Origin: Rubrivivax sp.
GTDB taxonomy: Bacteria > Pseudomonadota > Gammaproteobacteria > Burkholderiales > Burkholderiaceae_C
Direction of reading: 5' to 3'
Assembly: GCA_021298085.1 (NCBI GenBank)
Contig: JAJTDE010000015.1
Coordinates: forward strand, 1-45,829
DNA: 45,829 nt
This document shows positions 34,391 through 43,011 of the stretch, one piece after another (position 1 is the stretch's first letter; each line of letters opens with the position of its first letter). The translations under genes and the position numbers were made by a program. The notes under the pieces are model-generated. The model had not been told where the DNA came from and did not search any database. It saw only the letters and a program-made list of their open reading frames with translations.

Positions 34391-35055
34391 GCAAACAGAT
34401 GAAGAATGGGCCAGCCGCGTTGCTGTGCAACACGTTCGAGACCGGCACCAGGGTTGGTGGCCACTGGGTGCGTGACACGCTCCAGCAGCGGCAGATCGTT
34501 GGTGGAATCGCTGTAGCACCAGCTCTCTTCCACCGCTTCCCAACGGCTGCCCTGGCGGGCCAGCCACAGCCCTACATTGTGGACCTTGCCTTCCTTGAGG
34601 TTGGCCATGCCCTCGATTCGGCCTGTCACGGCACCGCTGGCATCGCGTTCCAGGGCGGTGGCAATGAGCACCGGCAGCCCCAGGGCGCGGGCGATCGGGC
34701 CGGTGACGCATTCGTTGGTGGCCGTCACCAGCGCCAGGGTGTGGCCCTGCTCACGGTGCCGCTGGATCAGGTCCAGGGCACTGGGGCGGATGGCCGGGCC
34801 AATCACCTCCCGCATGAAACGCGCCTGCAACGCCAGCAGCTCTTCGGCCGGGCGCCTCCGCCAGGCCGAGGTCGCGAAGTCGACATAGGCGGCCATGTCC
34901 AGCGCTCCCGCCAGGTAGTCGGCAAAGAAGGCATCGTTGCGCGCCTTGAAGTTGGTGGCATCGGCCCATCCGTGCGCCACCAGGAACTCACCAAACGCGT
35001 GGTCGGAGTCCAGGGGCAGCAGGGTGTGGTCGAGGTCGAAAAGGGCCAGTTTCAT
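34387..35055 (-). CDS. HAD-family phosphatase, SerB-like subfamily IB
   Basis: The product is 222 residues. HAD motif I is FDLDHTLLPLDSD (nucleophile D7), motif II is in LALVTATNE, and motif III/IV is YSDSTNDLPLLERV. The helical cap with FMREVIGPAIRP is typical of the IB group that includes histidinol-phosphate and phosphoserine phosphatases. In Burkholderiales it commonly lies between hda and pcnB. The substrate is not known. Confidence 0.9.
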   Translation of the reverse strand: MKLALFDLDHTLLPLDSDHAFGEFLVAHGWADATNFKARNDAFFADYLAGALDMAAYVDFATSAWRRRPAEELLALQARFMREVIGPAIRPSALDLIQRHREQGHTLALVTATNECVTGPIARALGLPVLIATALERDASGAVTGRIEGMANLKEGKVHNVGLWLARQGSRWEAVEESWCYSDSTNDLPLLERVTHPVATNPGAGLERVAQQRGWPILHLFA

Positions 35056-35058
35056 CCG

Positions 35059-35790
35059 TCAGGCCCCCGCCACATCGGTCGCGGCCGGCGTGGCCAGCAT
35101 GTCGCGCAGCAGCGCCACCGTCACGGGCCTGGCGCGGGAGAGCGAATACGCGTCCAGCCGCTGCAGCAACTGCATCAGGCTGGACAGATCCCGGGACAGG
35201 CGGCTGATCAGGTAGCGCTTGACATCGGCCGACAGCTCGATGCCACGCCGTTCGGCCTCCAGTTCCAGGGCAAACAGCGTCTGATCTTCACCCAGTGATT
35301 GCAAGGCATGTGTCTGGCCCCAGGCCAGGCGGGAGCGAAGGTCTTCGCGCAACGGCAGGTCCACGGGCGGCAGATGACCGGCCGCCGCCCAGGGGCAGGC
35401 CTGGGACTGCGCTTCGATGCACAGGGCAAAGGCCTGCTGCTGCTGCTCGGGTGTGTAGGCATCCACGCCGTCCAGCACCAGCAAGCCGCAACCTGCCGAC
35501 AACTCCCAGGGCTGTGTCACGGTGGGGTCGAACCACTGCACCACCAGGCCCTGCGCCTCGGCCGCGCCAGCCATGGCCTGCAGCAGATGGGTCTTGCCCG
35601 AGCCCGGCTCGCCCCACAGGTACACCGGCTGGCCCGGGGGAACCTGCCCGGCCAACTGCTGCAGCACGGCCAGGTTGGGGCCAGGAAGGAAGCTTTCAAA
35701 ACGCCCGCGTTGTGTGGGGACGAGGGGTAGGGGCACCTGGACGGGCCGATCGCGAAGATCACCGGATTGTTCGGGGAGGACTGTGCTCAT
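35059..35790 (-). CDS. hda: DnaA regulatory inactivator Hda
   Basis: The product is 243 residues. A DnaA-like AAA+ domain without the DNA-binding domain; it promotes hydrolysis of DnaA-ATP with the sliding clamp after initiation. Visible: Walker A GEPGSGKTHLLQ, a Walker B region LLVLDGVDAY, sensor/arginine-finger region LREDLRSRLAWG. The N-terminal QVPLPL fits the clamp-binding motif (QL/VxLPL). Start overlaps perM stop as ATGA. Confidence 0.93.
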   Translation of the reverse strand: MSTVLPEQSGDLRDRPVQVPLPLVPTQRGRFESFLPGPNLAVLQQLAGQVPPGQPVYLWGEPGSGKTHLLQAMAGAAEAQGLVVQWFDPTVTQPWELSAGCGLLVLDGVDAYTPEQQQQAFALCIEAQSQACPWAAAGHLPPVDLPLREDLRSRLAWGQTHALQSLGEDQTLFALELEAERRGIELSADVKRYLISRLSRDLSSLMQLLQRLDAYSLSRARPVTVALLRDMLATPAATDVAGA

Positions 35791-36860
35791 GAACCGTAGA
35801 GTTTGCTGGACAGGTAGGCTGAGCGGATGCGCTGAAGAGCCACCAGGGCCACGGCACTCAAGGGCAGTGCGATCAGGACGCCGACAAAACCCAGCAGATG
35901 GCCGAAGGCCAGCAAGGCAAAGATGACCGCCAGCGGGTTCAGGCCGATACGCTCACCGACCAGGCGAGGGGTCAGGTACAGGCTCTCGACCACCTGGCCA
36001 ACGCCGTAGATGACCGCCACCACGGCGACCCCGTACCAGCTGGCAAACTGCAGCACGCCGGCCAGCAGCGCCAGCACGCAGCCCAGGCCAAAACCCAAGT
36101 AAGGAATGAAGATGGCCAGGCCGGTGAAGACCCCGACAGGCAGCGCCAGGTCAAAACCTGCCAGCGCCAACGCAACCGCATAGTAGACGGCCAGCACCAG
36201 CATCACCAGCAGCTGACCCCGCAGGTACTGGCCCAGCACCGCGTCGCACTCGTCCAGAAAACCCAGCACCGCAGCGCGCAGGCGGGGCGGGATCAGGGTC
36301 TGGACACGCTCCACCAGGGCCGGCCAATCCATCAGCAGGTAAAACAGCACCACCGGGATCAGCACGGCATTGCCCACCAGCCCCAACACGAAGCTGCCGC
36401 CGATCTTGGCCGAACTGAGCAGCGTGGCCAGCCCTTCTTCGAGATTGGCCCCCAGGTACTTGACGACAAAGGCCTTGATGCTGGCGACATCCAGGGCCAC
36501 ATGGATGCCGTGCTGCGCCAGCCAGGGTGACAGGCTGGCATTGAGCTTCTCGGCGAGTGCGGGAATCTGTGCCTTCAGCAGCGGCAGTTCCTTCGACAGG
36601 ATGGGCACGATCAGCAGCAGCAGCGCCAGCACCGCCACGATGGCCGCCGCCTCCACCAGCGCCACGGCCAACACCCGCGGCACACGCCGGGCGGCGAGTT
36701 TCTCGACCAGGGGGTGCAGCGCATAGGCCAAGATCGCCCCCACCAGGAAGGGCGTCAGCACCGGTGCCAGCAGCCACAGCAGCAGGCCGCCCAGCAGGGC
36801 AAGCCCCAACCAGGACAGTGCCCTCGCCTGGCTGGGGGTCAGCATGGAAAACAGAGGCAT
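35787..36860 (-). CDS. AI-2E family transporter (PerM-like)
   Basis: The product is 357 residues with about eight membrane helices in the 2+1+5 layout of this family. Typical segments are LLAPVLTPFLVGAILAYALHP, the periplasmic helical region 100-150, and FTGLAIFIPYLGFGLG. Members export small signals or ions; the substrate cannot be told. ATG 36860 is used; ATG 36845 is five codons on. Confidence 0.9.
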   Translation of the reverse strand: MPLFSMLTPSQARALSWLGLALLGGLLLWLLAPVLTPFLVGAILAYALHPLVEKLAARRVPRVLAVALVEAAAIVAVLALLLLIVPILSKELPLLKAQIPALAEKLNASLSPWLAQHGIHVALDVASIKAFVVKYLGANLEEGLATLLSSAKIGGSFVLGLVGNAVLIPVVLFYLLMDWPALVERVQTLIPPRLRAAVLGFLDECDAVLGQYLRGQLLVMLVLAVYYAVALALAGFDLALPVGVFTGLAIFIPYLGFGLGCVLALLAGVLQFASWYGVAVVAVIYGVGQVVESLYLTPRLVGERIGLNPLAVIFALLAFGHLLGFVGVLIALPLSAVALVALQRIRSAYLSSKLYGS

Positions 36861-36885
36861 CCGTGGTGATGACGGTGAAGGCTGA

Positions 36886-37749
36886 TCAATGCAGGGGCCG
36901 GATGCCCTTGCGCAGTTCGGCCAGGCGCAGCACCAGGGCCGGTGCATCGTCGGCGCTGCCGCAGTGCTCCAGGTAGGCCTGAAGATCCTGCGCGGCCAGC
37001 TCGTCAGCACCCAGTTCCGCCAGCACCAGACCGCGGTCGCGCCGCTCCTCCCAGGCCTGCGGGAGCAGGATTACCAGCCGCTGCTGAACATCGAGCAGCC
37101 GGGAGAAGTCCTCGGCCGACCGGTGAATCTCCTTCAGGTTGCGCAGCACGCGCGCCAGAATGTCCCTGGGGGCCGCTGACTGAAGGAACAGGCCCAGGGG
37201 CACGTCAAAGTCACCGACCAGACCGCGCCGCTCGCGGTAGGGGCCCAGCCGTTCCTCGAGCTCCTCGCGCGACAGCGACATGCCGTTGAATGGGTCGATG
37301 ACCACCTCACCCCGAGGCAGGCGTAACTTGACCAGGAAGTGACCGGGGAAGGACACGCCGCGGGCGGTCAGGCCGGCGTGCTGCGCCAGTTCCATGTACA
37401 GCAGAGCCAGGGTGATGGGAATGCCGTGACGCGTCTGCAGCACTTCATGGACGTAGCTGTTGCGCACGTCGTAGTAGTTGTTCACGTTCCCGCCAAACCC
37501 GAGCTCCTGGAAGAAGTAGCGGTTCAGCAGCCGCAGCCGTTGCAGCGGCGCGGCGTCTGCCGGAATGCGCTGGCGTAAGCGCAGCGCCAGGGTGTCCACC
37601 TGCATCAGGACCTGCTGCACATCAAGGTCAGGTTCCTCGTCCTGCGCGATGGAGATGGCCGCCTCCAGCAGTGCAAAGCCCTCGTCTTCACCCACCAGCG
37701 AGGCGAAGTAGTCCAGCGCTGAAGGCGCGTGAAGGCGCATGCTGTTCAT
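36886..37749 (-). CDS. SirB1/transglutaminase-like TPR protein
   Basis: The product is 287 residues. It matches the SirB1 family: a transglutaminase-like domain with NVNNYYDVRNSYVHEVLQTR, GIPITLALLYMELAQ and GVSFPGHFLVKL, then a TPR-like helical C-terminus (ILLPQAWEERRDRGLVLAELG). The usual catalytic cysteine of transglutaminases is not evident at the NSYV site. ATG 37749; ATG 37740 is three codons on. Confidence 0.85.
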   Translation of the reverse strand: MNSMRLHAPSALDYFASLVGEDEGFALLEAAISIAQDEEPDLDVQQVLMQVDTLALRLRQRIPADAAPLQRLRLLNRYFFQELGFGGNVNNYYDVRNSYVHEVLQTRHGIPITLALLYMELAQHAGLTARGVSFPGHFLVKLRLPRGEVVIDPFNGMSLSREELEERLGPYRERRGLVGDFDVPLGLFLQSAAPRDILARVLRNLKEIHRSAEDFSRLLDVQQRLVILLPQAWEERRDRGLVLAELGADELAAQDLQAYLEHCGSADDAPALVLRLAELRKGIRPLH

Positions 37750-37881
37750 GGGTGGTGGCCAGGTACAGGCGACATCGGGCGAGTGTACGGCGCGCGGGGT
37801 CTGCCGCGCCGGGGTCGGCCCCGGCATCCCCGCCAGCCACGCCGGCTCCATGGACTGCAGGCCCGCGCGGGGCCCGGCTGT

Positions 37882-39441
37882 TCAAAGGCTGCGGCGGGCA
37901 AACTGGCGCAGCTTGATGCCACTGAGGGCGAGCAGCCCGAAGTACAACAGCGCCGCCGACCCCAGCACCGCCGCCATCCAGCCGGCACGCACCAGCGGCT
38001 GTCCCTGCATGCCCAGCCAGTCCAGCGCGCTGGCCGCCCAGGCCAGCCAGCCCGCCAAGGCAGCGGTGGCCAGCACACCGCGCAGCAACAAGCCCCACCA
38101 ACCCGACGCGGGGATGTACACCCCCAGGCGCCGCAGACCGAGGTACAGCCAGGTGGCGTTGATCAGCGCGCCGAGCCCGATGGACAAGGCCAGCGCCGCG
38201 TGGCCCAGCCAGGGTACCAGCACCACGTTCAGCAACTGCGTGCACACCAGCACCACCACCGCAATCTTGACCGGCGTGCGCACGTCCTGACGCGCAAAGT
38301 AGCCGGGGGCCAGGATCTTGACGGCGATGATGCCCAGCAATCCCACACCCCACCCCATCACCGCCCAGGACGTCTTCATGACGTCGATGTCGGTGAACTT
38401 GCCGTAGTGGAAAAGCACCGCGACCAGCGGCTGCGCAAACACCAGCAAGGCGGCCGCGCAGGGCAGCGCCAGCAGGAAGGTCAGCCGCAGGCCCCAGTCC
38501 AGCATGCCGGAATACGCGTCGGTGTCACCCCGGGCGCGGGCAGCCGAGAGCTGCGGCGTCAGCACCACGCCCAGCGCCACACCCAGCAAGGCCGTGGGGA
38601 ACTCCATCAACCGGTCGGCATAGGTCAGCCAGGACACCGAACCGGCCGCCAGGTGCGACGCAATCTGGGTGTTGATCAGCAGCGACAGCTGCGCCACCCC
38701 CACGCCCAGCAAGGCTGGCGCCATGTTGCGCAAGACCGCGCGAACGGTCTCGTCGCGCGCCGCACGGCCCACCCCGGCAGGGCTGAAGGCCAGGCGTGGC
38801 CGCATCTTCAGGCGGCTGAGGGCCCAGAACTGAACCGCCAGCTGGCTGATGCCGCCCACCATCACACCCACGGCCAGCGCGTAGATGGGCTGCACCCCGT
38901 GCCGCTCGAAGACCGGCGCCAGCCACCAGGCCGCCACAATCCAGGACAGGTTCAGCAACATCGGGGTGGCGGCAGGCACCGCAAAACGCCGCCAGGTGTT
39001 CAGCACGCCGGCACCCAGCGCCACCAGCGACATGCAGGCGATGTAGGGGAACATGATGCGTGTCATCAACACCGCCTCGTCGAAGGCGGTCAGCCCTGAG
39101 GCGATCATCCAGACAATCACCGGCGCACCCACCACACCCAGCGCCACCGTCACCAGCAAGGCCCAGAACAGCACGGTGGCCACCGCATCCACCAGCTGGT
39201 GGGTGGCTTCATCGCCACGCTGCTCACGGGTGGCCGCCAGAATGGGCACAAAGGCCTGTGAGAACGCACCTTCGGCAAACAGGCGGCGCAGCAGGTTCGG
39301 GATGCGAAACGCCACGTTGAAGGCGTCGGTCAGTGCAGTGGCGCCAAAGCTGGCGGCCATGATCTGGTCACGGACGAGACCCGTGATGCGCGACAGCAGG
39401 GTGAACAGCGAGACAGTCGACGCCGATTTCAGAAGGCTCAT
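37882..39441 (-). CDS. murJ: Lipid II flippase MurJ
   Basis: The product is 519 residues with about 14 membrane helices (MOP superfamily). Family-typical opening SLLKSASTVSLFTLLSRITGL splits into KSASTVS and LSRITGLVRDQIMA; RIPNLLRRLFAEGAFSQAFVP is the hallmark. It moves lipid II across the inner membrane for peptidoglycan synthesis. ATG 39441 is the standard start. It is divergent from rpsT, a common order in Betaproteobacteria. Confidence 0.96.
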   Translation of the reverse strand: MSLLKSASTVSLFTLLSRITGLVRDQIMAASFGATALTDAFNVAFRIPNLLRRLFAEGAFSQAFVPILAATREQRGDEATHQLVDAVATVLFWALLVTVALGVVGAPVIVWMIASGLTAFDEAVLMTRIMFPYIACMSLVALGAGVLNTWRRFAVPAATPMLLNLSWIVAAWWLAPVFERHGVQPIYALAVGVMVGGISQLAVQFWALSRLKMRPRLAFSPAGVGRAARDETVRAVLRNMAPALLGVGVAQLSLLINTQIASHLAAGSVSWLTYADRLMEFPTALLGVALGVVLTPQLSAARARGDTDAYSGMLDWGLRLTFLLALPCAAALLVFAQPLVAVLFHYGKFTDIDVMKTSWAVMGWGVGLLGIIAVKILAPGYFARQDVRTPVKIAVVVLVCTQLLNVVLVPWLGHAALALSIGLGALINATWLYLGLRRLGVYIPASGWWGLLLRGVLATAALAGWLAWAASALDWLGMQGQPLVRAGWMAAVLGSAALLYFGLLALSGIKLRQFARRSL

Positions 39442-39505
39442 GGGCAGGCACCACGCGGTCAGCCAGCCAGTATAGGCCGCAGGCCCGCGCCGCCGCCGTA
39501 ACCCC

Positions 39506-39533
39506 TTGGCGACCGCCAGGCGCATGCTATACT
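39506..39533 (+). promoter_or_regulatory. rpsT promoter
   Basis: TTGGCG (39506-39511) and TATACT (39528-39533) are separated by 16 bases, a good sigma-70 promoter reading toward rpsT. It gives a leader of about 112 bases. The leader ends in a pyrimidine-rich stretch (39621-39652) and has no Shine-Dalgarno sequence. Confidence 0.7.
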
Positions 39534-39652
39534 CGACGGTCTTTGCTGTTGAGTGCAGGTTACCGTGTGCGGTCAGATGCTCCGTTGAGTGGCGCTACCG
39601 TTTCTTTCGCCCCCTGCGCACCCTGCACCTTCTTTCTCACCTTTTTGTACCC

Positions 39653-39949
39653 ATGGCCACCTCCTCCAAAGCCAAGAAGAAGACCGTTCGCCTCGCTTCG
39701 GGCCGCAAGCGCGCCCGCCAGGACGTGAAGTTGAATGCGCACAACTCTTCGCTGCGTTCACACTTCCGCACCGTCGTGAAGAACATCCAGAAGGCCGTGA
39801 CGGCAGGTGACAAGGGCAAGGCCGCCGATCTGTTCAAGTCGGGCCAGAGTGTCATCGACTCCATCGCCGACAAGGGGCTCTTCCACAAGAACAAGGCCGC
39901 TCGTCACAAGAGCCGCCTGGCCGCCAAGATCAAGGCCCTCGCGGCCTGA
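39653..39949 (+). CDS. rpsT: 30S ribosomal protein S20
   Basis: The product is 98 residues, very basic and alanine-rich. [20 protein letters not shown], then [17 protein letters not shown] and [19 protein letters not shown] are diagnostic. ATG 39653 is certain from the family N-terminus although no ribosome-binding site precedes it, only pyrimidines (TTCTTTCTCACC and CTTTTT). This resembles S1-dependent starts. Confidence 0.97.
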   Translation: MATSSKAKKKTVRLASGRKRARQDVKLNAHNSSLRSHFRTVVKNIQKAVTAGDKGKAADLFKSGQSVIDSIADKGLFHKNKAARHKSRLAAKIKALAA

Positions 39950-40010
39950 ATTCGCTGCCGCATCGCGGCAGCCAGCGCCAGCCCACGGTGTGGGCGGGTA
40001 GAGACACAAG

Positions 40011-40030
40011 GCCCGGTCACCGGGCTTTTT
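40011..40030 (+). terminator. rpsT terminator
   Basis: GCCCGGT-C-ACCGGGC (40011-40025) forms a stem, effectively five pairs with a five-base loop or more, followed by TTTTT (40026-40030). A second small hairpin, GCCCAC-GGT-GTGGGC, lies just before it (39981-39995). Confidence 0.85.
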
Positions 40031-40041
40031 GCATTGGGTCT

Positions 40042-40074
40042 GGTCATCGGGCCCGTCCACAGAGCCCGATGACC
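40042..40074. repeat. 11-base perfect inverted repeat at a convergent gene end
   Basis: GGTCATCGGGC (40042-40052) and GCCCGATGACC (40064-40074) enclose an 11-base loop. It lies between the rpsT terminator and the stop of the DUF3579 gene (40094), so it probably protects or terminates the minus-strand transcript; there is no T-tract next to it. Confidence 0.6.
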
Positions 40075-40093
40075 GCACCTCGCGGCGCCTGGC

Positions 40094-40423
40094 TCAGCCC
40101 GCCGATGACGGCGGATCCGGCAACAGGCAGGCGTCCACCACGGTCAGGTCGTTGTCGCGGGCAAAGTTCAGGACAAAGTCCCAGGCCATGGGCTCCAGCG
40201 AGCGCAGATCCTCGCTGACGATCACGCACTTCACGCCGTCGATCACCCGCGGAAAGCAGTACGGCGAATAGCCAATGGCGGCGCTGATGCCGCCCACGCC
40301 ACCACCGGGCCGAAAGCAGGACATCGCACCCGCCAGCCGCTCAGCCCAGTCGCTCGGACGGAAGGTCTTGCCTTGGCGCGTGAGGCCCTGAATGAAGATT
40401 TGTCGAGGCTTGGCAGGGATCAT
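40094..40423 (-). CDS. DUF3579 family protein
   Basis: The product is 109 residues. IFIQGLTRQGKTFRPSDWAERL, split as QGLTRQGKTF and FRPSDWAERLAGAM, then GYSPYC and GVKCVIV, EPMAWDFVLNFARDNDL, match the DUF3579 family known from Betaproteobacteria; its function is not established. ATG 40423 gives the family start. An open frame continues to 40576 but lacks similarity. Confidence 0.88.
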   Translation of the reverse strand: MIPAKPRQIFIQGLTRQGKTFRPSDWAERLAGAMSCFRPGGGVGGISAAIGYSPYCFPRVIDGVKCVIVSEDLRSLEPMAWDFVLNFARDNDLTVVDACLLPDPPSSAG

Positions 40424-40631
40424 CGGTCGGGATTCTGGAGACCGCCCATCGCGGCCGGCCAAGCGCCACGCAGCGAGTTCCTGCCCAGCAGGACCCGTGC
40501 CGGCGTGCATCGCCTCGCCCACCCGCGGCCTCGGGCGTGCAACGGGTGCTTGTTCAGTTGGCACAGCAGCATACATGGGCGACCTTGCACGAACCCTATT
40601 CCCGCGTTGTCGGCCTGCCGGCAGCGGGCTT

Positions 40632-40682
40632 TAGAATCGGTTTCGGCCGTTGACACGCCGAGGTGGGTGTTGACGGCTTTTT
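40632..40682 (+). promoter_or_regulatory. argD leader with terminator-like hairpin
   Basis: TAGAAT (40632-40637) is a likely -10 element for argD. Just past it, GCCGTTGACAC (40646-40656) and GTGTTGACGGC (40667-40677) form an 11-pair RNA stem with two G-U pairs, a 10-base loop and TTTTT (40678-40682). The hairpin lies 122 bases before argD and so could end transcription early. The rest of the 40424-40804 gap holds no gene that I can support. Confidence 0.5.
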
Positions 40683-40804
40683 CATTGGCTGGCGCCGGCC
40701 TGCCTCACGCCGCACCACCGGTGCGCCATGAGGCTACCTGCCAGCACCTGCCCGCACCTGCCCACCGTCACCGCCGTCGCTGACCCGCCCGTCAAGGAGC
40801 CGCC

Positions 40805-42052
40805 ATGAATGCCCCCGCCGAACGCGCTGTTGCTGCTGCCGCCGCCGCGAGCGCTGGCCCGATGCCGCACGTGATGAACACCTATGGCCGACTGCCGCTG
40901 GCCTTGTCACACGGCCGCGGCTGCTGGGTCTGGGACACCCAGGGCAAGCGCTACCTGGACGGCCTGGGCGGCATCGCGGTCAACACCTTGGGCCATGCTC
41001 ACCCCAAGCTGGTGCCCGCCCTGCAGGACCAGGTCGCCAAGCTGATGCACAGCTCGAACTACTACGAGGTGCCGCTGCAGGAGCAGCTGGCCAGCAAGCT
41101 GTGCGAACTGTCGGGCCTGAACAGCGTCTTCTTCTGCTCCACCGGCCTGGAAGCCAACGAGTGCGCTCTGAAGATCGCCCGCAAGTATGGGCACGACAAG
41201 GGCATCGAGCGGCCCGAAATCATCGTCTACGAGAAGGCCTTCCACGGGCGCAGCATCGCCACGCTGTCGGCCACCGGCAACGCCAAGGTCCAAAAGGGCT
41301 TTGAGCCACTGGTCGAAGGTTTTGTGCGCGTGCCGCTGAACGACATCGCCGCGCTGCGAGAAACCGCCCGCCGCCGCCCGAACGTGGTCGCCGTCTTCCT
41401 GGAAACCATCCAGGGCGAAGGTGGCATCAATCCCTCGCGCTGGGACTACCTGCGCGAATTGCGGGCCCTGTGCGATGAGATGGGCTGGCTGCTGATGCTC
41501 GACGAGGTGCAGTGCGGCATCGGACGCACCGGCAAGTGGTTTGCCCACCAGTGGGCCGGCGTGGTGCCTGACGTGATGCCGCTGGCCAAGGGCCTGGGCT
41601 CGGGTGTTCCCATCGGCGCGGTGGTCACCGGCCCGCGGGCGATGAACGTGCTGGGGCCAGGCAACCACGGCACCACCTTCGGCGGCAACCCGCTGGCCAT
41701 GCGCGCGGGTGTCGAGACGCTGCGCATCATGGAAGAGGACGGCGTGATGGCCAACGCCGCGGACGTCGGCGCGCACCTGAAGGCTGCGCTGGAGCGCGAA
41801 CTGGGCGGCCTGCCGGGTGTCACCGAGATCCGCGGTGCCGGCCTGATGCTGGGCATCGAGCTGGCACGCCCCTGTGGCGTGATCCTCAGCCGCGCCGCCG
41901 AGGCCGGCTTGATGCTCAGCGTGACGGCCGACAGCGTCATCCGCCTGGTGCCGCCGCTCATCATCACCCGTGACGAAGCCGACCAGATCGTGGCCATCCT
42001 GGCGCCGATCGTGCGGCAGTTCCTGCAGGAAACCGCCGGAGGCACGCCCTGA
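40805..42052 (+). CDS. argD: Acetylornithine aminotransferase
   Basis: The product is 415 residues. A class III PLP aminotransferase converting N-acetylglutamate semialdehyde to N-acetylornithine. Visible: PLP-phosphate region FFCSTGLEANECALKIARK, LLMLDEVQCGIGRTGKWFAHQ with the PLP aspartate, the Schiff-base lysine in LAKGLGSGVPIGA, and TTFGGNPLA. About 15 alanine-rich residues lead the protein. It overlaps argF as TGATG, confirming the arginine pathway assignment. AAGGAG lies before the ATG. Confidence 0.95.
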   Translation: MNAPAERAVAAAAAASAGPMPHVMNTYGRLPLALSHGRGCWVWDTQGKRYLDGLGGIAVNTLGHAHPKLVPALQDQVAKLMHSSNYYEVPLQEQLASKLCELSGLNSVFFCSTGLEANECALKIARKYGHDKGIERPEIIVYEKAFHGRSIATLSATGNAKVQKGFEPLVEGFVRVPLNDIAALRETARRRPNVVAVFLETIQGEGGINPSRWDYLRELRALCDEMGWLLMLDEVQCGIGRTGKWFAHQWAGVVPDVMPLAKGLGSGVPIGAVVTGPRAMNVLGPGNHGTTFGGNPLAMRAGVETLRIMEEDGVMANAADVGAHLKAALERELGGLPGVTEIRGAGLMLGIELARPCGVILSRAAEAGLMLSVTADSVIRLVPPLIITRDEADQIVAILAPIVRQFLQETAGGTP

Positions 42053-43011
42053 TGAAACTCGGTGACCGGCTGATTCGCCACTACCTGCAGTTCAAGGACC
42101 TGCGCGCCGAGGAATACGCCTACCTGTTTGCGCGCACCCGCATCATCAAGTCGCGCTTCAAGAATTACGAGCGCTACCAACCGCTGGTGGACCGCTCGCT
42201 GGCGATGATCTTCGAGAAAGCCAGCACCCGCACCCGCGTCAGCTTCGAGGCCGGGATGTACCAGATGGGTGGCAGCGTGCTGCACATGACCACGGGCGAC
42301 AGCCAGCTCGGCCGTGCCGAACCGGTGGCCGACAGCGCCCGCGTGATCAGCCGCATGGTCGACCTGGTCATGATCCGCACCTTCGAGCAGACCCGCATCG
42401 AAGGCTTTGCGCGCCACTCCCGGGTACCGGTCATCAACGGGCTGACCAACGAATACCACCCCTGCCAGATCCTGGCTGACCTCTACACCTATATCGAGCA
42501 CCGCGGCCAGCGCTTTGACGAGGCCAATGTGCTGGACTGCCTGAAGGGCATCACGGTGGCCTGGGTGGGAGACGGCAACAACATGGCCAACACCTGGCTG
42601 CAGGCGGCCGAGCTGCTGGGCTTCAAGGTCCACATCAGCACACCCAGTGGCTACGAAGTCAACCCGGCGGTGGCCGGTGTCAGCGCCGATTGCTTCCGCG
42701 TCTTCAACCACCCGCTGGAAGCCTGCGCCGGGGCCCACCTCGTGACGACCGATGTCTGGACGAGCATGGGCTACGAGGCTGAGAACGAAGAGCGCCGCAA
42801 AGCCTTTGTCGATTGGTGCGTGGACGACGAGATGATGGCCGCGGCCCAGCCCGATGCGCTGTTCATGCACTGCCTGCCGGCGCACCGTGGTGAGGAGGTG
42901 ACGGCCGAGGTCATCGACGGGCCGCAGAGCGTGGTGTGGGACGAAGCCGAAAACCGCATGCATGTGCAGAAGGGGCTGATGGAGTTCCTGCTGCTCGGGC
43001 GCATCGGCTGA
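42052..43011 (+). CDS. argF: Ornithine carbamoyltransferase
   Basis: The product is 319 residues. It makes citrulline from ornithine and carbamoyl phosphate. Carbamoyl-phosphate motif STRTR (58-62), HPCQILADL, and the ornithine-loop DVWTSMG and HCLPAHRGEEV are intact. TGATG overlaps at both ends couple it to argD and to the patatin-like lipoprotein gene. Confidence 0.97.
   Translation: MKLGDRLIRHYLQFKDLRAEEYAYLFARTRIIKSRFKNYERYQPLVDRSLAMIFEKASTRTRVSFEAGMYQMGGSVLHMTTGDSQLGRAEPVADSARVISRMVDLVMIRTFEQTRIEGFARHSRVPVINGLTNEYHPCQILADLYTYIEHRGQRFDEANVLDCLKGITVAWVGDGNNMANTWLQAAELLGFKVHISTPSGYEVNPAVAGVSADCFRVFNHPLEACAGAHLVTTDVWTSMGYEAENEERRKAFVDWCVDDEMMAAAQPDALFMHCLPAHRGEEVTAEVIDGPQSVVWDEAENRMHVQKGLMEFLLLGRIG

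Noticed and set aside
40650..40655. Perfect TTGACA as a -35 box for argD
   Set aside because: No -10 element 15-19 bases downstream, and the hexamer is part of the hairpin stem.
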